Positions 34,454 to 42,831 of a stretch of DNA of 64,000 bases are shown here, one piece after another; positions within the stretch are counted from its first letter, which is position 1; each line of letters opens with the position of its first letter. Below the pieces are notes generated by a model, which was given only the letters and a program-made list of their open reading frames with translations, ran no database searches and was not told the DNA's origin. Location: positions 1 through 64,000 of the forward strand of contig JAQSCW010000046.1 in the NCBI GenBank assembly GCA_029945625.1, in the 5' to 3' direction. A program made the translations under genes and the position numbers. Origin of the DNA: a bacterium. GTDB taxonomy: Bacteria > Bacteroidota > Bacteroidia > B-17B0 > Aurantibacillaceae.

Positions 34454-36089
34454 AAAACGGAAAATAAAAAGCGGAGAAGAATTCGAGCAGTTATTTCCGA
34501 AACCAAAGTTCCTTGATCCAACAATTAAAAAAGGTGCAACGGTTACTGACACAGTCCGATTCATTCCGCAAGTAGTGAGAGAAACTTTATTTCAAACAGC
34601 AAAGTTAGCTCCGCTTCTCAAAGGAAGGAACGTGCAGGAAACCTGTAAAAACATTTGGGATTTTGTTTATACCCACATCGATTACAAAAAAGATGAGGAC
34701 GGCAAAGAACAAATCAGAAGTCCTGCAAGGGGTTGGTACGACAGGCATCACGGGATAGATTGCGATTGTTACACGGTGTTTATCAGCAGCATATTGAGCA
34801 ACTTAAAAATAAAGCACAAACTGCGAATCACAAAATACAGCCAAGATCACTTTCAGCATATCTATCCGATAGTACCGACAACAGGAGAAAATTACATCAC
34901 GGTTGATTGTGTAGTAGACCGATTCAATTATGAAGAACCCTACACAGAAAAAAAAGACACAAACATGGAATTAGAATATTTAAATGGCGTACCCAGCACT
35001 AACAATGTAGATGTGCAAGACCTAATGGGTTGGGAGGAGCTTAATGGCGAAGATGATTTGGGAAAACTCTTCAAAAAGAAAATGGCACAACCTCCCGGAA
35101 GTGAAGGAGACACTTCAAAGAAAGGAAAATTAAAAAGCCTTCTTCATAAAGGACTCCACATTACAAACAGATTAAATCCTGCAACCGCATTAATTCGTGA
35201 AGGAGTTTTAATCAGCATGAAACTAAATCTTTTCAAAGTTGCTCAACGACTCAAGTATGCATACCTGAGTGAAGATGCAGCAAAGAAAAAAGAAATGGAC
35301 ATGAGCAAGTTTGAGAAACTAAAAAAAGTAAAAACAAAAATTGAAAAAATCTTTTACGATGCCGGTGGTAAACCTGAGAATTTAAAAAAAGCAATTCTTA
35401 CAGGGAAGGGAAATAAAAAAGGTAAGCACGATGTGGATGGCCTTGGTTACATCCCCGATGATATGGATGGCATGGATGAGAATACACCATCACAAACTTT
35501 ACTTGGAACTGATATCTATCAAAGCGAAGGATTCGGAGAACTTGGATCGGCAACAGCAGCAGCAGCTTCCGTTACCGCTGCAACAGGAATTATCGGTGCG
35601 ATTGCAGGATTACTAAAAGGGATCGGAAATATGTTTCCTAAGAAAAGCAAAGAAGGAGAAGATTTTAATAACACAGAATCAAAGCCGGGAGATGGGACAT
35701 CGGAAGAAGAAGTATCAAAAGGAGCGGCAAATATTAAAATCGTGAACAGCGATAATGGAAGCACAAGTGATGGAGAATCAGGTGGAGAAAGTGGCGGAGG
35801 TGATAATACAAAATCACTAATTAAAACATCCAACAAAACTTCGGACAGTACAGATACTTCGGGCGATGATAAACCACCAAGTTTTTGGGAGAAGAATAAA
35901 AAATGGATCAAACCCACAGCCATTGGTATTACAGGATTAGGATTGGTTTATCTCGGAGTGAAGATGTTCAATAAACCAAAACCCACTCCTGCACCGACAG
36001 CACAATTAACAGGAATTAAATCACGAAAAAAGAAAAAGAAAGGAGGAGGTCAAGACAAAAAGAAAAAACAGGCAGTAGCCTATATGTAA
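34440..36089 (+). CDS. Transglutaminase-like cysteine peptidase-fold protein with C-terminal membrane span
   Basis: This 549-residue protein has an N-terminal transglutaminase-like domain (about 65-170). A possible triad is Cys108 in HGIDCDCYTVF, His140 in HFQHIYPIV and Asp156 in ITVDCVVDRF. A Lys-rich helical linker follows, then a hydrophobic Ala/Gly segment (about 365-395, ATGIIGAIAGLLKGIGNMF) and an acidic low-complexity Ser/Gly stretch. A C-terminal span (IGITGLGLVYLGVKMF) with a Lys-rich tail ends the protein. Such domains occur in phage structural and maturation proteins. Several membrane-active segments suggest insertion in a membrane. It is neighboured by other single-span proteins. 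Confidence 0.72.
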   Translation: MEASKKRKIKSGEEFEQLFPKPKFLDPTIKKGATVTDTVRFIPQVVRETLFQTAKLAPLLKGRNVQETCKNIWDFVYTHIDYKKDEDGKEQIRSPARGWYDRHHGIDCDCYTVFISSILSNLKIKHKLRITKYSQDHFQHIYPIVPTTGENYITVDCVVDRFNYEEPYTEKKDTNMELEYLNGVPSTNNVDVQDLMGWEELNGEDDLGKLFKKKMAQPPGSEGDTSKKGKLKSLLHKGLHITNRLNPATALIREGVLISMKLNLFKVAQRLKYAYLSEDAAKKKEMDMSKFEKLKKVKTKIEKIFYDAGGKPENLKKAILTGKGNKKGKHDVDGLGYIPDDMDGMDENTPSQTLLGTDIYQSEGFGELGSATAAAASVTAATGIIGAIAGLLKGIGNMFPKKSKEGEDFNNTESKPGDGTSEEEVSKGAANIKIVNSDNGSTSDGESGGESGGGDNTKSLIKTSNKTSDSTDTSGDDKPPSFWEKNKKWIKPTAIGITGLGLVYLGVKMFNKPKPTPAPTAQLTGIKSRKKKKKGGGQDKKKKQAVAYM

Positions 36090-36118
36090 AACAAATAAAC
36101 GATTAAAGAAAAAAGAAA

Positions 36119-36721
36119 ATGGCAAAAAATAAAAACAGTTATCAGAAAGCAGCGCTTAAAAAATCTCTTAGCGGAACAGAAGATGGAACGACAGGAGCGA
36201 AAGTGAAAGATGCAGCAACCGAGTTAGGGAAAGACCTTGTGGTTGGCGTAATCGGAGGTGGAGTTGCAGGAGCTGTGTTAGGAAGATTGTCTTTCATTGT
36301 TGGAGCAGCAGTTTCCGGAGTCGGTCACTATGCTAAAAGCAGAATCGCATCAGCACTTGGATTAGGAATGATGGCTTCGGGTACTTATCAAGCAATTTCC
36401 GGAATGAACGGAAAACCCGCAGAAGGATTACAAGGTGTAAAAGAAAGATTACTCGCTTTAAAAGACGACATGAAAAAAAGAATTTTCCTCGACAAAGTTT
36501 TGAAAGCAAAGGAGAAGACGGATGAGAAGACCGATGAGAACGGTACAAACGGTCTCGGTCAGGTACAATACTTCGTGTATCCAAACACCGAAGAGTCAAT
36601 GGGAGAATTAGACATGAGTGCATTGGATAAAATCCACGAATCAATTCAAGCTAAAGCAACCAACGGCCTTAACGGAGAAGTAGAAATGGGGATTGTAGAA
36701 CCATCAGAAAAAATCTACTAA
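36119..36721 (+). CDS. Glycine-zipper membrane protein of the phage-like unit
   Basis: The 200-residue protein has a basic N-terminus, then two hydrophobic Gly/Ala-rich segments at about 40-75 (VVGVIGGGVAGAVLGRLSFIVGAAVSG, split by one Arg) and 80-100. A charged helical region and an acidic C-terminal tail follow. It resembles membrane-interacting virion proteins, but no family was identified. It lies 29 bases after the transglutaminase-like gene and 63 before the putative major structural gene. Confidence 0.6.
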   Translation: MAKNKNSYQKAALKKSLSGTEDGTTGAKVKDAATELGKDLVVGVIGGGVAGAVLGRLSFIVGAAVSGVGHYAKSRIASALGLGMMASGTYQAISGMNGKPAEGLQGVKERLLALKDDMKKRIFLDKVLKAKEKTDEKTDENGTNGLGQVQYFVYPNTEESMGELDMSALDKIHESIQAKATNGLNGEVEMGIVEPSEKIY

Positions 36722-36784
36722 AGAAAAAAAGAACATCCATCACACAAAAAATAAACAGAAGTTAAACTTTAAAAAACAAAAATT

Positions 36785-37504
36785 ATGTTAGAACTATTAG
36801 ACGGTACAGAACAGTACAACAATGCCGGAGCATTACTTGGATTAGATGGTGCAGAAGGAGAAGAACTCTTGGGCGCACTTCGCAGAATGAACCCAATTGC
36901 TCGTCAACGTGCAATAAACAAGTTGGCAAGTCCGGGAGTAATGAGCAAAGGATCGCGTGCAGAAATGGAAAAACACTTTGGTGAGTTACCTGCTCATATC
37001 AAAGCAGCATTGGCAAAAGGTGAATTGCGTTTGGCAGATACCATCGTGTATTCCATCAAGCCCGTGAATTCAAAAACAATTAAGTTGTTTGAAACTCAGG
37101 ATGTGAAAGAAGTTGGATTGCGTAATGTAAGCAACGCAAAATTACCAAAGAACCAAGCCTTATTGGTAAGCGGAATATTCTTGTTGGCTTCCATTCCGGT
37201 AGATGCAACACCGGATAAAGTAATGGGATCGAAATTCATTCAGTTGGAAGACTTCCCTGCAATCGCAAACGGAGAGTTCAGTTTGAAAGCAAACAAAAAA
37301 GTAATCATCCCTGAAACGAGCATCGCTGCATTCAAAACAACGAATATGCACGCTCTTCCATTGGGGTATTACAAATTGGCGAACCCACGCTTAATTCACG
37401 ATGACATCTTAATTGAGTTCACCGTTGACTTAGGTTCGATGGAAGGACTTGATCCTAAAACCCAATTGTATGTTGGATTACACGGAACGATCACCACTCC
37501 ATAA
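36785..37504 (+). CDS. Candidate major structural (capsid) protein, 239 residues
   Basis: No motif identifies the family. The protein has an N-terminal helical arm (LLDGTEQYNNAGALLGLDGAE..., RQRAINKLASPG) and then a strand-rich body typical of a beta sandwich. It has no membrane span and no enzyme motif, and it ends in strand-forming QLYVGLHGTITTP. Three things suggest a highly made structural protein: a well-spaced leader of its own (63 bases), a strong terminator immediately after it (37518-37546), and its place amid the putative virion proteins. A single jelly-roll would fit its length; structure prediction would settle this. Confidence 0.45.
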   Translation: MLELLDGTEQYNNAGALLGLDGAEGEELLGALRRMNPIARQRAINKLASPGVMSKGSRAEMEKHFGELPAHIKAALAKGELRLADTIVYSIKPVNSKTIKLFETQDVKEVGLRNVSNAKLPKNQALLVSGIFLLASIPVDATPDKVMGSKFIQLEDFPAIANGEFSLKANKKVIIPETSIAAFKTTNMHALPLGYYKLANPRLIHDDILIEFTVDLGSMEGLDPKTQLYVGLHGTITTP

Positions 37505-37517
37505 TCATTAACCAAAT

Positions 37518-37546
37518 AAGTCGGGAGAGTGATCTCCCGACTTTTA
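37518..37546 (+). terminator. Strong terminator after the candidate capsid gene
   Basis: AAGTCGGGAGA (518-528) pairs perfectly with TCTCCCGACTT (533-543), with a GTGA loop and T run, 13 bases after the stop. It lies inside an otherwise continuous rightward gene series, so it must act as a partial terminator. Confidence 0.85.
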
Positions 37547-37558
37547 AAAAACAATACC

Positions 37559-37942
37559 ATGTTAGAAACAGCGAAGAAAAGATTTGATATAAAAATTCTG
37601 GTGGCGAACTCAAGCGTGAGCGACACTTTTGGATTAGACAAGAATGTTGTGAAGGTGCATGGCATTTTGGTTACATCCGATAAGGACGATTTACTTTATT
37701 ACAGAGGCGAACAAAAGATTGAAATAAATAATAAAGAGATTGTTCCTGAGAACTACGAAAGCAAACTTTTGATGTCAGGAATAAATGTAGAACCGAAAAG
37801 CCGCTACTATCCTTTGGGCGGTGTAGCACCCGGCAATGGCTTAGTAAAAATCTCTTACAAAGATTTGGACGATGGCAGAACCGTGTTCACACCTTACCGA
37901 GTGAGTTTGTACCTGGACTACGAAACGGAGGATGAGTTATGA
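37559..37942 (+). CDS. Hypothetical protein of the phage-like unit, 127 residues
   Basis: The start at 37559 is the first ATG after the terminator (37518-37546); an upstream in-frame ATG at 37529 lies inside the hairpin. The protein is strand-rich (FDIKILVANSSVSDTFGLD, VVKVHGILVTSD, YRVSLYLDYETED), soluble, without enzyme motifs. It overlaps the next gene by four bases. A minor capsid or spike-type protein is possible; nothing seen proves it. Confidence 0.6.
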   Translation: MLETAKKRFDIKILVANSSVSDTFGLDKNVVKVHGILVTSDKDDLLYYRGEQKIEINNKEIVPENYESKLLMSGINVEPKSRYYPLGGVAPGNGLVKISYKDLDDGRTVFTPYRVSLYLDYETEDEL

Positions 37943-38460
37943 TGAAAGAGCAAGTGATAATTACCAAAATAAGTATCAAACGAAAAGGTGAACGGAAGCA
38001 TTTTCAAATTAAGCTTCCCAAAAATTCAAAGTTCATTTTAGGAGTTGAATACGGAGGAAGATTGATTGAGCATTCAGATTCGGCTTTGATTAGAACACCC
38101 GTGACCGATCCATTTGCCAGTCCAGTAATAGGCTCCGGTGGTGTTGATGCAAGAACACAGTTATTTAAACGAAACCAATTGATTGGAGAGTTGAAACTGC
38201 AAAGTTGTGAAAAAGCGAATTGGTTTTTTGCTGTAGATGTTTTCGCAAGCGATGCCAACCTCGGTCTTGCAGATTTTTCTCAGGGTGGATTTCCTGTAAA
38301 GGATTATACGCACGGCAACAAAAGAACCGAAGAGATAGTGAAGGTAGATGCCGAGTCAACAATTATACAAGGATGGTATTTGGATTCACTTGGCAAAACG
38401 CAAAAAGCGGACATCAAGTACGAAGTGAATGTTTATGTATGGATTAATGTGGAGGAATAA
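37939..38460 (+). CDS. Hypothetical beta-rich protein of the phage-like unit, 173 residues
   Basis: A soluble strand-rich protein: IITKISIKRKGERKHFQIKL, FILGVEYGGRLI, GELKLQSCEKANWFFAVDVF, IKYEVNVYVWINVEE. It has no membrane segment. Regular alternation of strands would suit a second jelly-roll-type structural protein, but no family was recognised. It is coupled to the 127-residue gene by an ATGATGA-type overlap and followed after three bases by the next gene. Confidence 0.6.
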   Translation: MMKEQVIITKISIKRKGERKHFQIKLPKNSKFILGVEYGGRLIEHSDSALIRTPVTDPFASPVIGSGGVDARTQLFKRNQLIGELKLQSCEKANWFFAVDVFASDANLGLADFSQGGFPVKDYTHGNKRTEEIVKVDAESTIIQGWYLDSLGKTQKADIKYEVNVYVWINVEE

Positions 38461-38463
38461 AAA

Positions 38464-38802
38464 ATGACAGTCAACCTTGCTTTAGAATACATCCCAAGAA
38501 GGATGCAGGAATTAGGATACCGAGCAGATTATTATATCCGCTTTCGACACTTGGTTTTACAGCCAAGCGAAGAGTTAATCCTTGATGCAGACAATCAATT
38601 TTTCTACCTCATTGAAGAAGCAGAAAACGTGAGAGTGGAAAGTGAAACAGGAATTTTCGACTTGAGTGAAAGTACAACCAACGAAATGCAATACGAACAC
38701 CAAAATAAAATTCACATCTCAAATTACTTACCCGGTATTAATCACTTGCGATTCATTCAGGTAATACCAAAGCACAAAATAAAAACAACAATTAAAAAAT
38801 AA
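38464..38802 (+). CDS. Hypothetical protein of the phage-like unit, 112 residues
   Basis: A soluble strand-rich protein with YYIRFRHLVLQPSEELILDADNQFFYLI in two pieces and a C-terminal INHLRFIQVIPKHKIK. No domain was recognised. The tight spacing (three bases before, four after) shows it belongs to the same transcript as the neighbouring structural candidates. Confidence 0.58.
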   Translation: MTVNLALEYIPRRMQELGYRADYYIRFRHLVLQPSEELILDADNQFFYLIEEAENVRVESETGIFDLSESTTNEMQYEHQNKIHISNYLPGINHLRFIQVIPKHKIKTTIKK

Positions 38803-38806
38803 ATAA

Positions 38807-39676
38807 ATGCAGCATACCAACCCATACAATGATGTGAAACTGTCGCAATTTAAAATGTGGCTTCACGACATGGTCGACAAAGGCGAAGGAAAATTTATTG
38901 AGGTGTACGTTGACGATGTAAAAGTTGTACCACGCACCAACAAGATTGAATCCCTTGATGACCACAAGGTGTATCTCGATGATACAACCGAAACAATAAA
39001 AGTATTTACCTACAACACCGAAAATTCAAATCGCTATCAGCAGTTCACGTTTGTAATCGAAAAGAAAAAAGCGAGTGAACATCCGGTGCAAAACCAAAAC
39101 GTGCAAACACCACAAGTACAAGGCTTGTCAGGTATCGAGTTGGAAAACAGAATCAATCAGTCCTTGGCACAGGAAAGAGAGCGTTGGCAAACAGATCTGC
39201 TAAAACGTGATTTTGATACTTGCAAAAAAGAATTGCAAGATGCCGAAGAGTACATCGATGATTTGGAAAAACAACTCAGCGTTTACAAAAGCAAAAAACT
39301 GCACTTGGGCGATGTGAACCTTGGCGAAGTTGCCTCTATTGTTTTAGAGGGAATGGTAAAACGTAATCCGCATTGGGTTGCAAAATTACCGGGCGGAGAT
39401 GCACTTGCAGGATTGATTGCAAAAGAAGCTACGGAAAACGGAACAGCAGAAGTGATTGAAAACGAAGTGGTGTTTAAAAAGAAAACGCCTGCCGATGAAG
39501 GAATGTCTGAAGAGATGAAAGCACAAATGGGATTCTTAAAACAGTTGGAGTCACACTTCAATCAGGAGCAACTCGATAAAATAATGCTCATCCTACAATC
39601 CTTTACAGAGAAACCAAAAAATATCGAGACAGTATTTGAACTATTAGAAATAAAAATTGAAAATGAAAAAGTTTAG
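38807..39676 (+). CDS. Coiled-coil protein of the phage-like unit, 289 residues
   Basis: The protein has an N-terminal beta-type domain (about 1-90), a Gln-rich linker and a coiled coil at about 115-165 (RINQSLAQERERW, CKKELQDAEEYIDDLEKQLS). A helical C-terminal part contains FLKQLESHFNQEQLDKIMLILQ. No membrane span is seen and no family was recognised. Length and mixed layout would allow a scaffold or vertex protein role. It overlaps the next gene's start by 14 bases. Confidence 0.58.
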   Translation: MQHTNPYNDVKLSQFKMWLHDMVDKGEGKFIEVYVDDVKVVPRTNKIESLDDHKVYLDDTTETIKVFTYNTENSNRYQQFTFVIEKKKASEHPVQNQNVQTPQVQGLSGIELENRINQSLAQERERWQTDLLKRDFDTCKKELQDAEEYIDDLEKQLSVYKSKKLHLGDVNLGEVASIVLEGMVKRNPHWVAKLPGGDALAGLIAKEATENGTAEVIENEVVFKKKTPADEGMSEEMKAQMGFLKQLESHFNQEQLDKIMLILQSFTEKPKNIETVFELLEIKIENEKV

Positions 39677-39845
39677 TTACGAAATAACAATTGAAGCCGC
39701 TACTGAAGCAGAAGCGGATTCAAAAATGAAAGCGTTGACCACGATTGCAAAAAAGTTGAACACTAAGGAATTGGTGAAACTTGCCGACATCGTGCAAAAC
39801 GATCCGGTAAAAACCGCTTTAGCAAAAAAAGCATTAGGAGTTTAA
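39663..39845 (+). CDS. Small helical protein, 60 residues
   Basis: The ATG at 39663 is preferred over a TTG two codons upstream. The sequence KKFSYEITIEAATEAEAD, then KKLNTKELVKLADIVQ and a C-terminal helix, looks like a small helical bundle. It overlaps the coiled-coil gene by 14 bases and ends three bases before the annexin-like gene. Function unknown. Confidence 0.55.
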   Translation: MKKFSYEITIEAATEAEADSKMKALTTIAKKLNTKELVKLADIVQNDPVKTALAKKALGV

Positions 39846-39848
39846 AAA

Positions 39849-40526
39849 ATGAAAAAAGAAACCACCAATAATGATTTGACCTTGAAAGAGAAAATTCTCT
39901 ATTCCTTCATCGGATTGGGGATTGTCGGAGGTGGTGTTTTCTTTGGGAGAAAACTTGTTTTAAAGAAAGTCGCTAATCGTGAAGAGAAAAAATCTTTTGA
40001 AGATGGAACGCCTGCAACCTACGCCAAGCAAATTAAAATGGCATTTGATAACGATGGATGGTGGGGAACGGATGTAACTAAACTAAGAACAACGCTGCGA
40101 GAAATTCCAAGCAAACAAGCTTTTTTAAAAACCCAGGAGTCCTACACTAAACTCTACAACTCAAATCTGATAACCGATATGACCGATGAGTTGCAATCCA
40201 CAGAGTACAATGAAATGATGCAAATCATTGCAGAGAAGCCGGACAAAACAGGAGGCAAACCTGTAAGTACAACTATACAATTTGTAGGATGGGCAAAGCG
40301 ATTGAAAGCGGCATTTGATAAGTCGTATGGTTTTCTGCCGGGAACAGATGATGAAGCACTTGTAGCAGTTCTAAATGAAATGCCAACGCAAAAATCATTT
40401 GTTTACACGATGGTGGCTTATCAAAAACTTTTCGGTACAAACATGATCGAGGATATGCAAGCCGAATCAGAATTCGGTCAGTACGGAGATTGGATGAAAA
40501 TAATACTATCAAAACCAAAAGGATAA
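39849..40526 (+). CDS. Membrane-anchored protein with two annexin-like repeats
   Basis: The 225-residue protein has a span at about 17-37 (LYSFIGLGIVGGGVFFGRKLV), a short charged linker and two repeats of ~75 residues (about 60-135 and 145-225). Both run A-IK/RL-AFD, GTD, L---L-E-P-K-F, YxKLYxxNLI-DM and then E--YxxxMxII. This is the register of eukaryotic annexin repeats (GTDE, L--IL, Y---Y--L--D). A membrane- or lipid-associated helical module is inferred. Its stop overlaps the next start as TAATG. Confidence 0.68.
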   Translation: MKKETTNNDLTLKEKILYSFIGLGIVGGGVFFGRKLVLKKVANREEKKSFEDGTPATYAKQIKMAFDNDGWWGTDVTKLRTTLREIPSKQAFLKTQESYTKLYNSNLITDMTDELQSTEYNEMMQIIAEKPDKTGGKPVSTTIQFVGWAKRLKAAFDKSYGFLPGTDDEALVAVLNEMPTQKSFVYTMVAYQKLFGTNMIEDMQAESEFGQYGDWMKIILSKPKG

Positions 40527-41452
40527 TGGAAAAGAAAACAAACAATAAAAGAAAAATAATCCTGATAGGACTGGGTGTATTAGGGACAGGAGTTGCAGGA
40601 TTCTTCGGGTGGCACTATTGGAGCAACAAAAAGAAAGCAAAGCAGGAAGAAGAAAATTCGACTCAAAGCGATTCTACAAATTTCAATACCCCTGCTCCGA
40701 AGCAAAATAATTATTTGCCTCCGAAAACAACGACACCAAAAACAACGCCTTCAAGAAACGATGAATTCCCATTGAAGAAAGGAAGCAAGGGATCGAAAGT
40801 AAAAACATTGCAGGAAGCATTGATTAGCAAATACGGAAAATCTATCATGCCCAAATATGGAGCGGATGGTGATTTCGGGAGTGAATTAATTAATGCGCTG
40901 AAGAAATTAAATATTTCCGAAAGCATAGATGAAAGCACTTACAATGTTTTAACGCAAGGAAATATAATTGATCCTGCCACAATTTCTAAAAAACTTCATG
41001 ACTCTGCAACTGCAAAAAACATCAGTCAGGTTGTATCTACTATGAAGGGAATGAAAAATACGGACGACTATTCCGCAGTAAGCAACGACTTCAAAGAAAA
41101 TTATTTGGTCAATGGAGTGCATCAAACGCTCGTGAATGGAATGCTCAACAGTTTTTCGGACGAGAAACAAAAGCAACAGATACGATTAGAGTTTCTGCGA
41201 ATGGGTTTAAAGTATGACGGTAAAAAATGGGCTCTTGCCGGACTTGGTGAAATCCCAAAAGGGAAAGAAATTATCACGCACGAAAAAACGATTGCATACA
41301 CAGCGAAGGGAAATGGAAAAATTAACATTCCTGAAAACATCGTGCTTGGTAAAAAAGAATTCACTCTTAACGGATGGGTGTATTTCTATCCTTACAAATC
41401 CGACACATTATTCAGAGTAAAAAAAGAACACATCAAAATTTACAAAAAATGA
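40526..41452 (+). CDS. Membrane-anchored peptidoglycan-binding protein with annexin-like repeat
   Basis: The start is the ATG at 40526 within TAATG; an upstream in-frame ATG at 40490 lies inside the previous gene. The 308-residue protein has a glycine-zipper span (about 10-30: IILIGLGVLGTGVAGFFGWHYW). A Thr/Pro-rich linker follows, then a PG_binding_1 domain (about 85-145: LKKGSKGSKVKTLQEAL, YGADGDFG) and a helical repeat related to the annexin-like repeats next door (about 155-235). A beta C-terminus (GWVYFYPYKSDTLFRVKKEHI) ends it. It could bring the lytic enzymes to the cell wall during entry or exit. Confidence 0.75.
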   Translation: MEKKTNNKRKIILIGLGVLGTGVAGFFGWHYWSNKKKAKQEEENSTQSDSTNFNTPAPKQNNYLPPKTTTPKTTPSRNDEFPLKKGSKGSKVKTLQEALISKYGKSIMPKYGADGDFGSELINALKKLNISESIDESTYNVLTQGNIIDPATISKKLHDSATAKNISQVVSTMKGMKNTDDYSAVSNDFKENYLVNGVHQTLVNGMLNSFSDEKQKQQIRLEFLRMGLKYDGKKWALAGLGEIPKGKEIITHEKTIAYTAKGNGKINIPENIVLGKKEFTLNGWVYFYPYKSDTLFRVKKEHIKIYKK

Positions 41453-41895
41453 AAAACCTCAGAAACATTAAATACATCGTGGTGCATTGCACCGCAACAC
41501 CTATAACAACTACTGTTGAATCCATTAAACGCTATTGGAAAGAACAACGTGGTTGGGGAGATACTCCGGGGTATCATTACCTGATTCAACGACAAGGAAA
41601 TATTATTCAGTTGTTAGATGAAAGTAAAAACAGCTACGGAGTTTACGCACACAATTCTAATTGCATCAGTTTGGCTTACATCGGTGGAGTGGATAAGGAT
41701 AACAAACCGCAGGATAACAGAAGCGATTTACAAAAACACGCCATGTTTGATTTGATTGTTTCTCTTACCGAGAAATATCCGCAAGCACAAGTGTTGGGAC
41801 ATCGTGATTTTCCTGACGTGCATAAAGCTTGTCCTTGCTTCGATGTAAAGAAATGGCTGAGTGAGTATGAACCCGACTTAGGAAATGCTGCATAA
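41449..41895 (+). CDS. N-acetylmuramoyl-L-alanine amidase (phage endolysin type)
   Basis: The start at 41449 overlaps the preceding stop (ATGA). The 148-residue protein is a single amidase_2 (PGRP-like) domain. The zinc ligands are visible as His in IVVHCTATP, His in LGHRDFPDVHKACPCFD, and the adjoining Cys. It cleaves the lactyl-peptide bond of peptidoglycan. It has no signal peptide, so release would need the neighbouring holin-like protein or virion delivery. This is the clearest phage-type enzyme of the module. Confidence 0.92.
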   Translation: MKNLRNIKYIVVHCTATPITTTVESIKRYWKEQRGWGDTPGYHYLIQRQGNIIQLLDESKNSYGVYAHNSNCISLAYIGGVDKDNKPQDNRSDLQKHAMFDLIVSLTEKYPQAQVLGHRDFPDVHKACPCFDVKKWLSEYEPDLGNAA

Positions 41896-42590
41896 TGATT
41901 CTCTCGAAAATAAGAGGGATACTGCGAAGTAAAGGGTATGAACTCTACACAAAACCAAACGAACTAAATATAGTCGGGATCAGGTCAACGAGTACCATCC
42001 CAAATAAGTTTGATGATGAGATTCATGTCTTTTACAAAGTAGCTCCATTGCAATGGCATTACCATGTCTATACGGTCACAACTGATCCGGGTACTTTTTG
42101 GTTGCAGAATCCAATGCAACCTCAAGGTACAGCCATCTTAGCTCAAGGCCAATACAAGGGTGCGTATAAAATCGGTTTGCATCAAGGAAAATACAAAGCA
42201 TTGGTTGAAGCAAAACCAATAACTGTAATCAGAGATTACGACAGGAATGCAAAACTGGATTTTAAAAATGGAAAGAAGGATTCCGGAATGTTTGGGATCA
42301 ACATCCATCACGCAAGTTCAAATGGGATTACAAAGCAAGTAGATAAATACTCAGCCGGATGCCAGGTCTTCGCAAACATCAATGAATTTAAAGAGTTCAT
42401 GGGATTATGCGAGAAGCACCAATCATTGCACGGTAACAGTTTTACTTATACGCTCATTGATTTCAGAGCGGTGAAAAGACAAACCTATAAACGGTGGGCA
42501 ATCGGAACGGTGTCGGTAGCATTGGGATTAACCATCCTGTGGAGAGTTCTAAGAAGGAAAAAGAAAAAAGAAAAACACAAACGCAAATGA
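41895..42590 (+). CDS. YkuD-like (L,D-transpeptidase fold) cell-wall protein with C-terminal span
   Basis: In this 231-residue protein the segment GINIHHASSNG...DKYSAGCQVFAN has the layout of the L,D-transpeptidase active site (HxA/G then S-x-GC), with Cys as presumed nucleophile. Similar domains occur as cell-wall hydrolases in Bacteroidota phages. A C-terminal span (AIGTVSVALGLTILWRVL) ends in a long Lys/Arg tail, the same topology seen in other proteins of this unit. Its start shares a base with the amidase stop, and its end overlaps the next ATG. It is probably a second lysis or entry enzyme. Confidence 0.68.
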   Translation: MILSKIRGILRSKGYELYTKPNELNIVGIRSTSTIPNKFDDEIHVFYKVAPLQWHYHVYTVTTDPGTFWLQNPMQPQGTAILAQGQYKGAYKIGLHQGKYKALVEAKPITVIRDYDRNAKLDFKNGKKDSGMFGINIHHASSNGITKQVDKYSAGCQVFANINEFKEFMGLCEKHQSLHGNSFTYTLIDFRAVKRQTYKRWAIGTVSVALGLTILWRVLRRKKKKEKHKRK

Positions 42591-42814
42591 AAAATCAATT
42601 GATAACAGCTTTAGCACAATTGCTAAAAGACAAAAACGGAAATCACAGTCTCAGAGAAGTAGCCACAGCAATTTTTGTACTGGTACTGCTTGTGAGTTGG
42701 ATCGCTGCACAATTCTTCGGAAAACAAATGCCGGAGTATATGTTCTATGCCTTCGTGAGTTTGGTCGGTGCAGGATGCTTCGGCTACTCGATTGAGAAAA
42801 AAACAAATGTTTAA
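42587..42814 (+). CDS. Holin-like small membrane protein
   Basis: The ATG at 42587 overlaps the preceding TGA. The 75-residue protein has a charged N-terminus and two spans (about 24-43 VATAIFVLVLLVSWIAAQFF and 49-67 YMFYAFVSLVGAGCFGYSI), then a short charged tail. This is typical class II holin layout. It stands between two wall hydrolases and a spanin-like gene, which supports the call; the family itself was not recognised. Confidence 0.65.
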   Translation: MKNQLITALAQLLKDKNGNHSLREVATAIFVLVLLVSWIAAQFFGKQMPEYMFYAFVSLVGAGCFGYSIEKKTNV

Positions 42815-42831
42815 CTAAAAAAAGAACAAGT

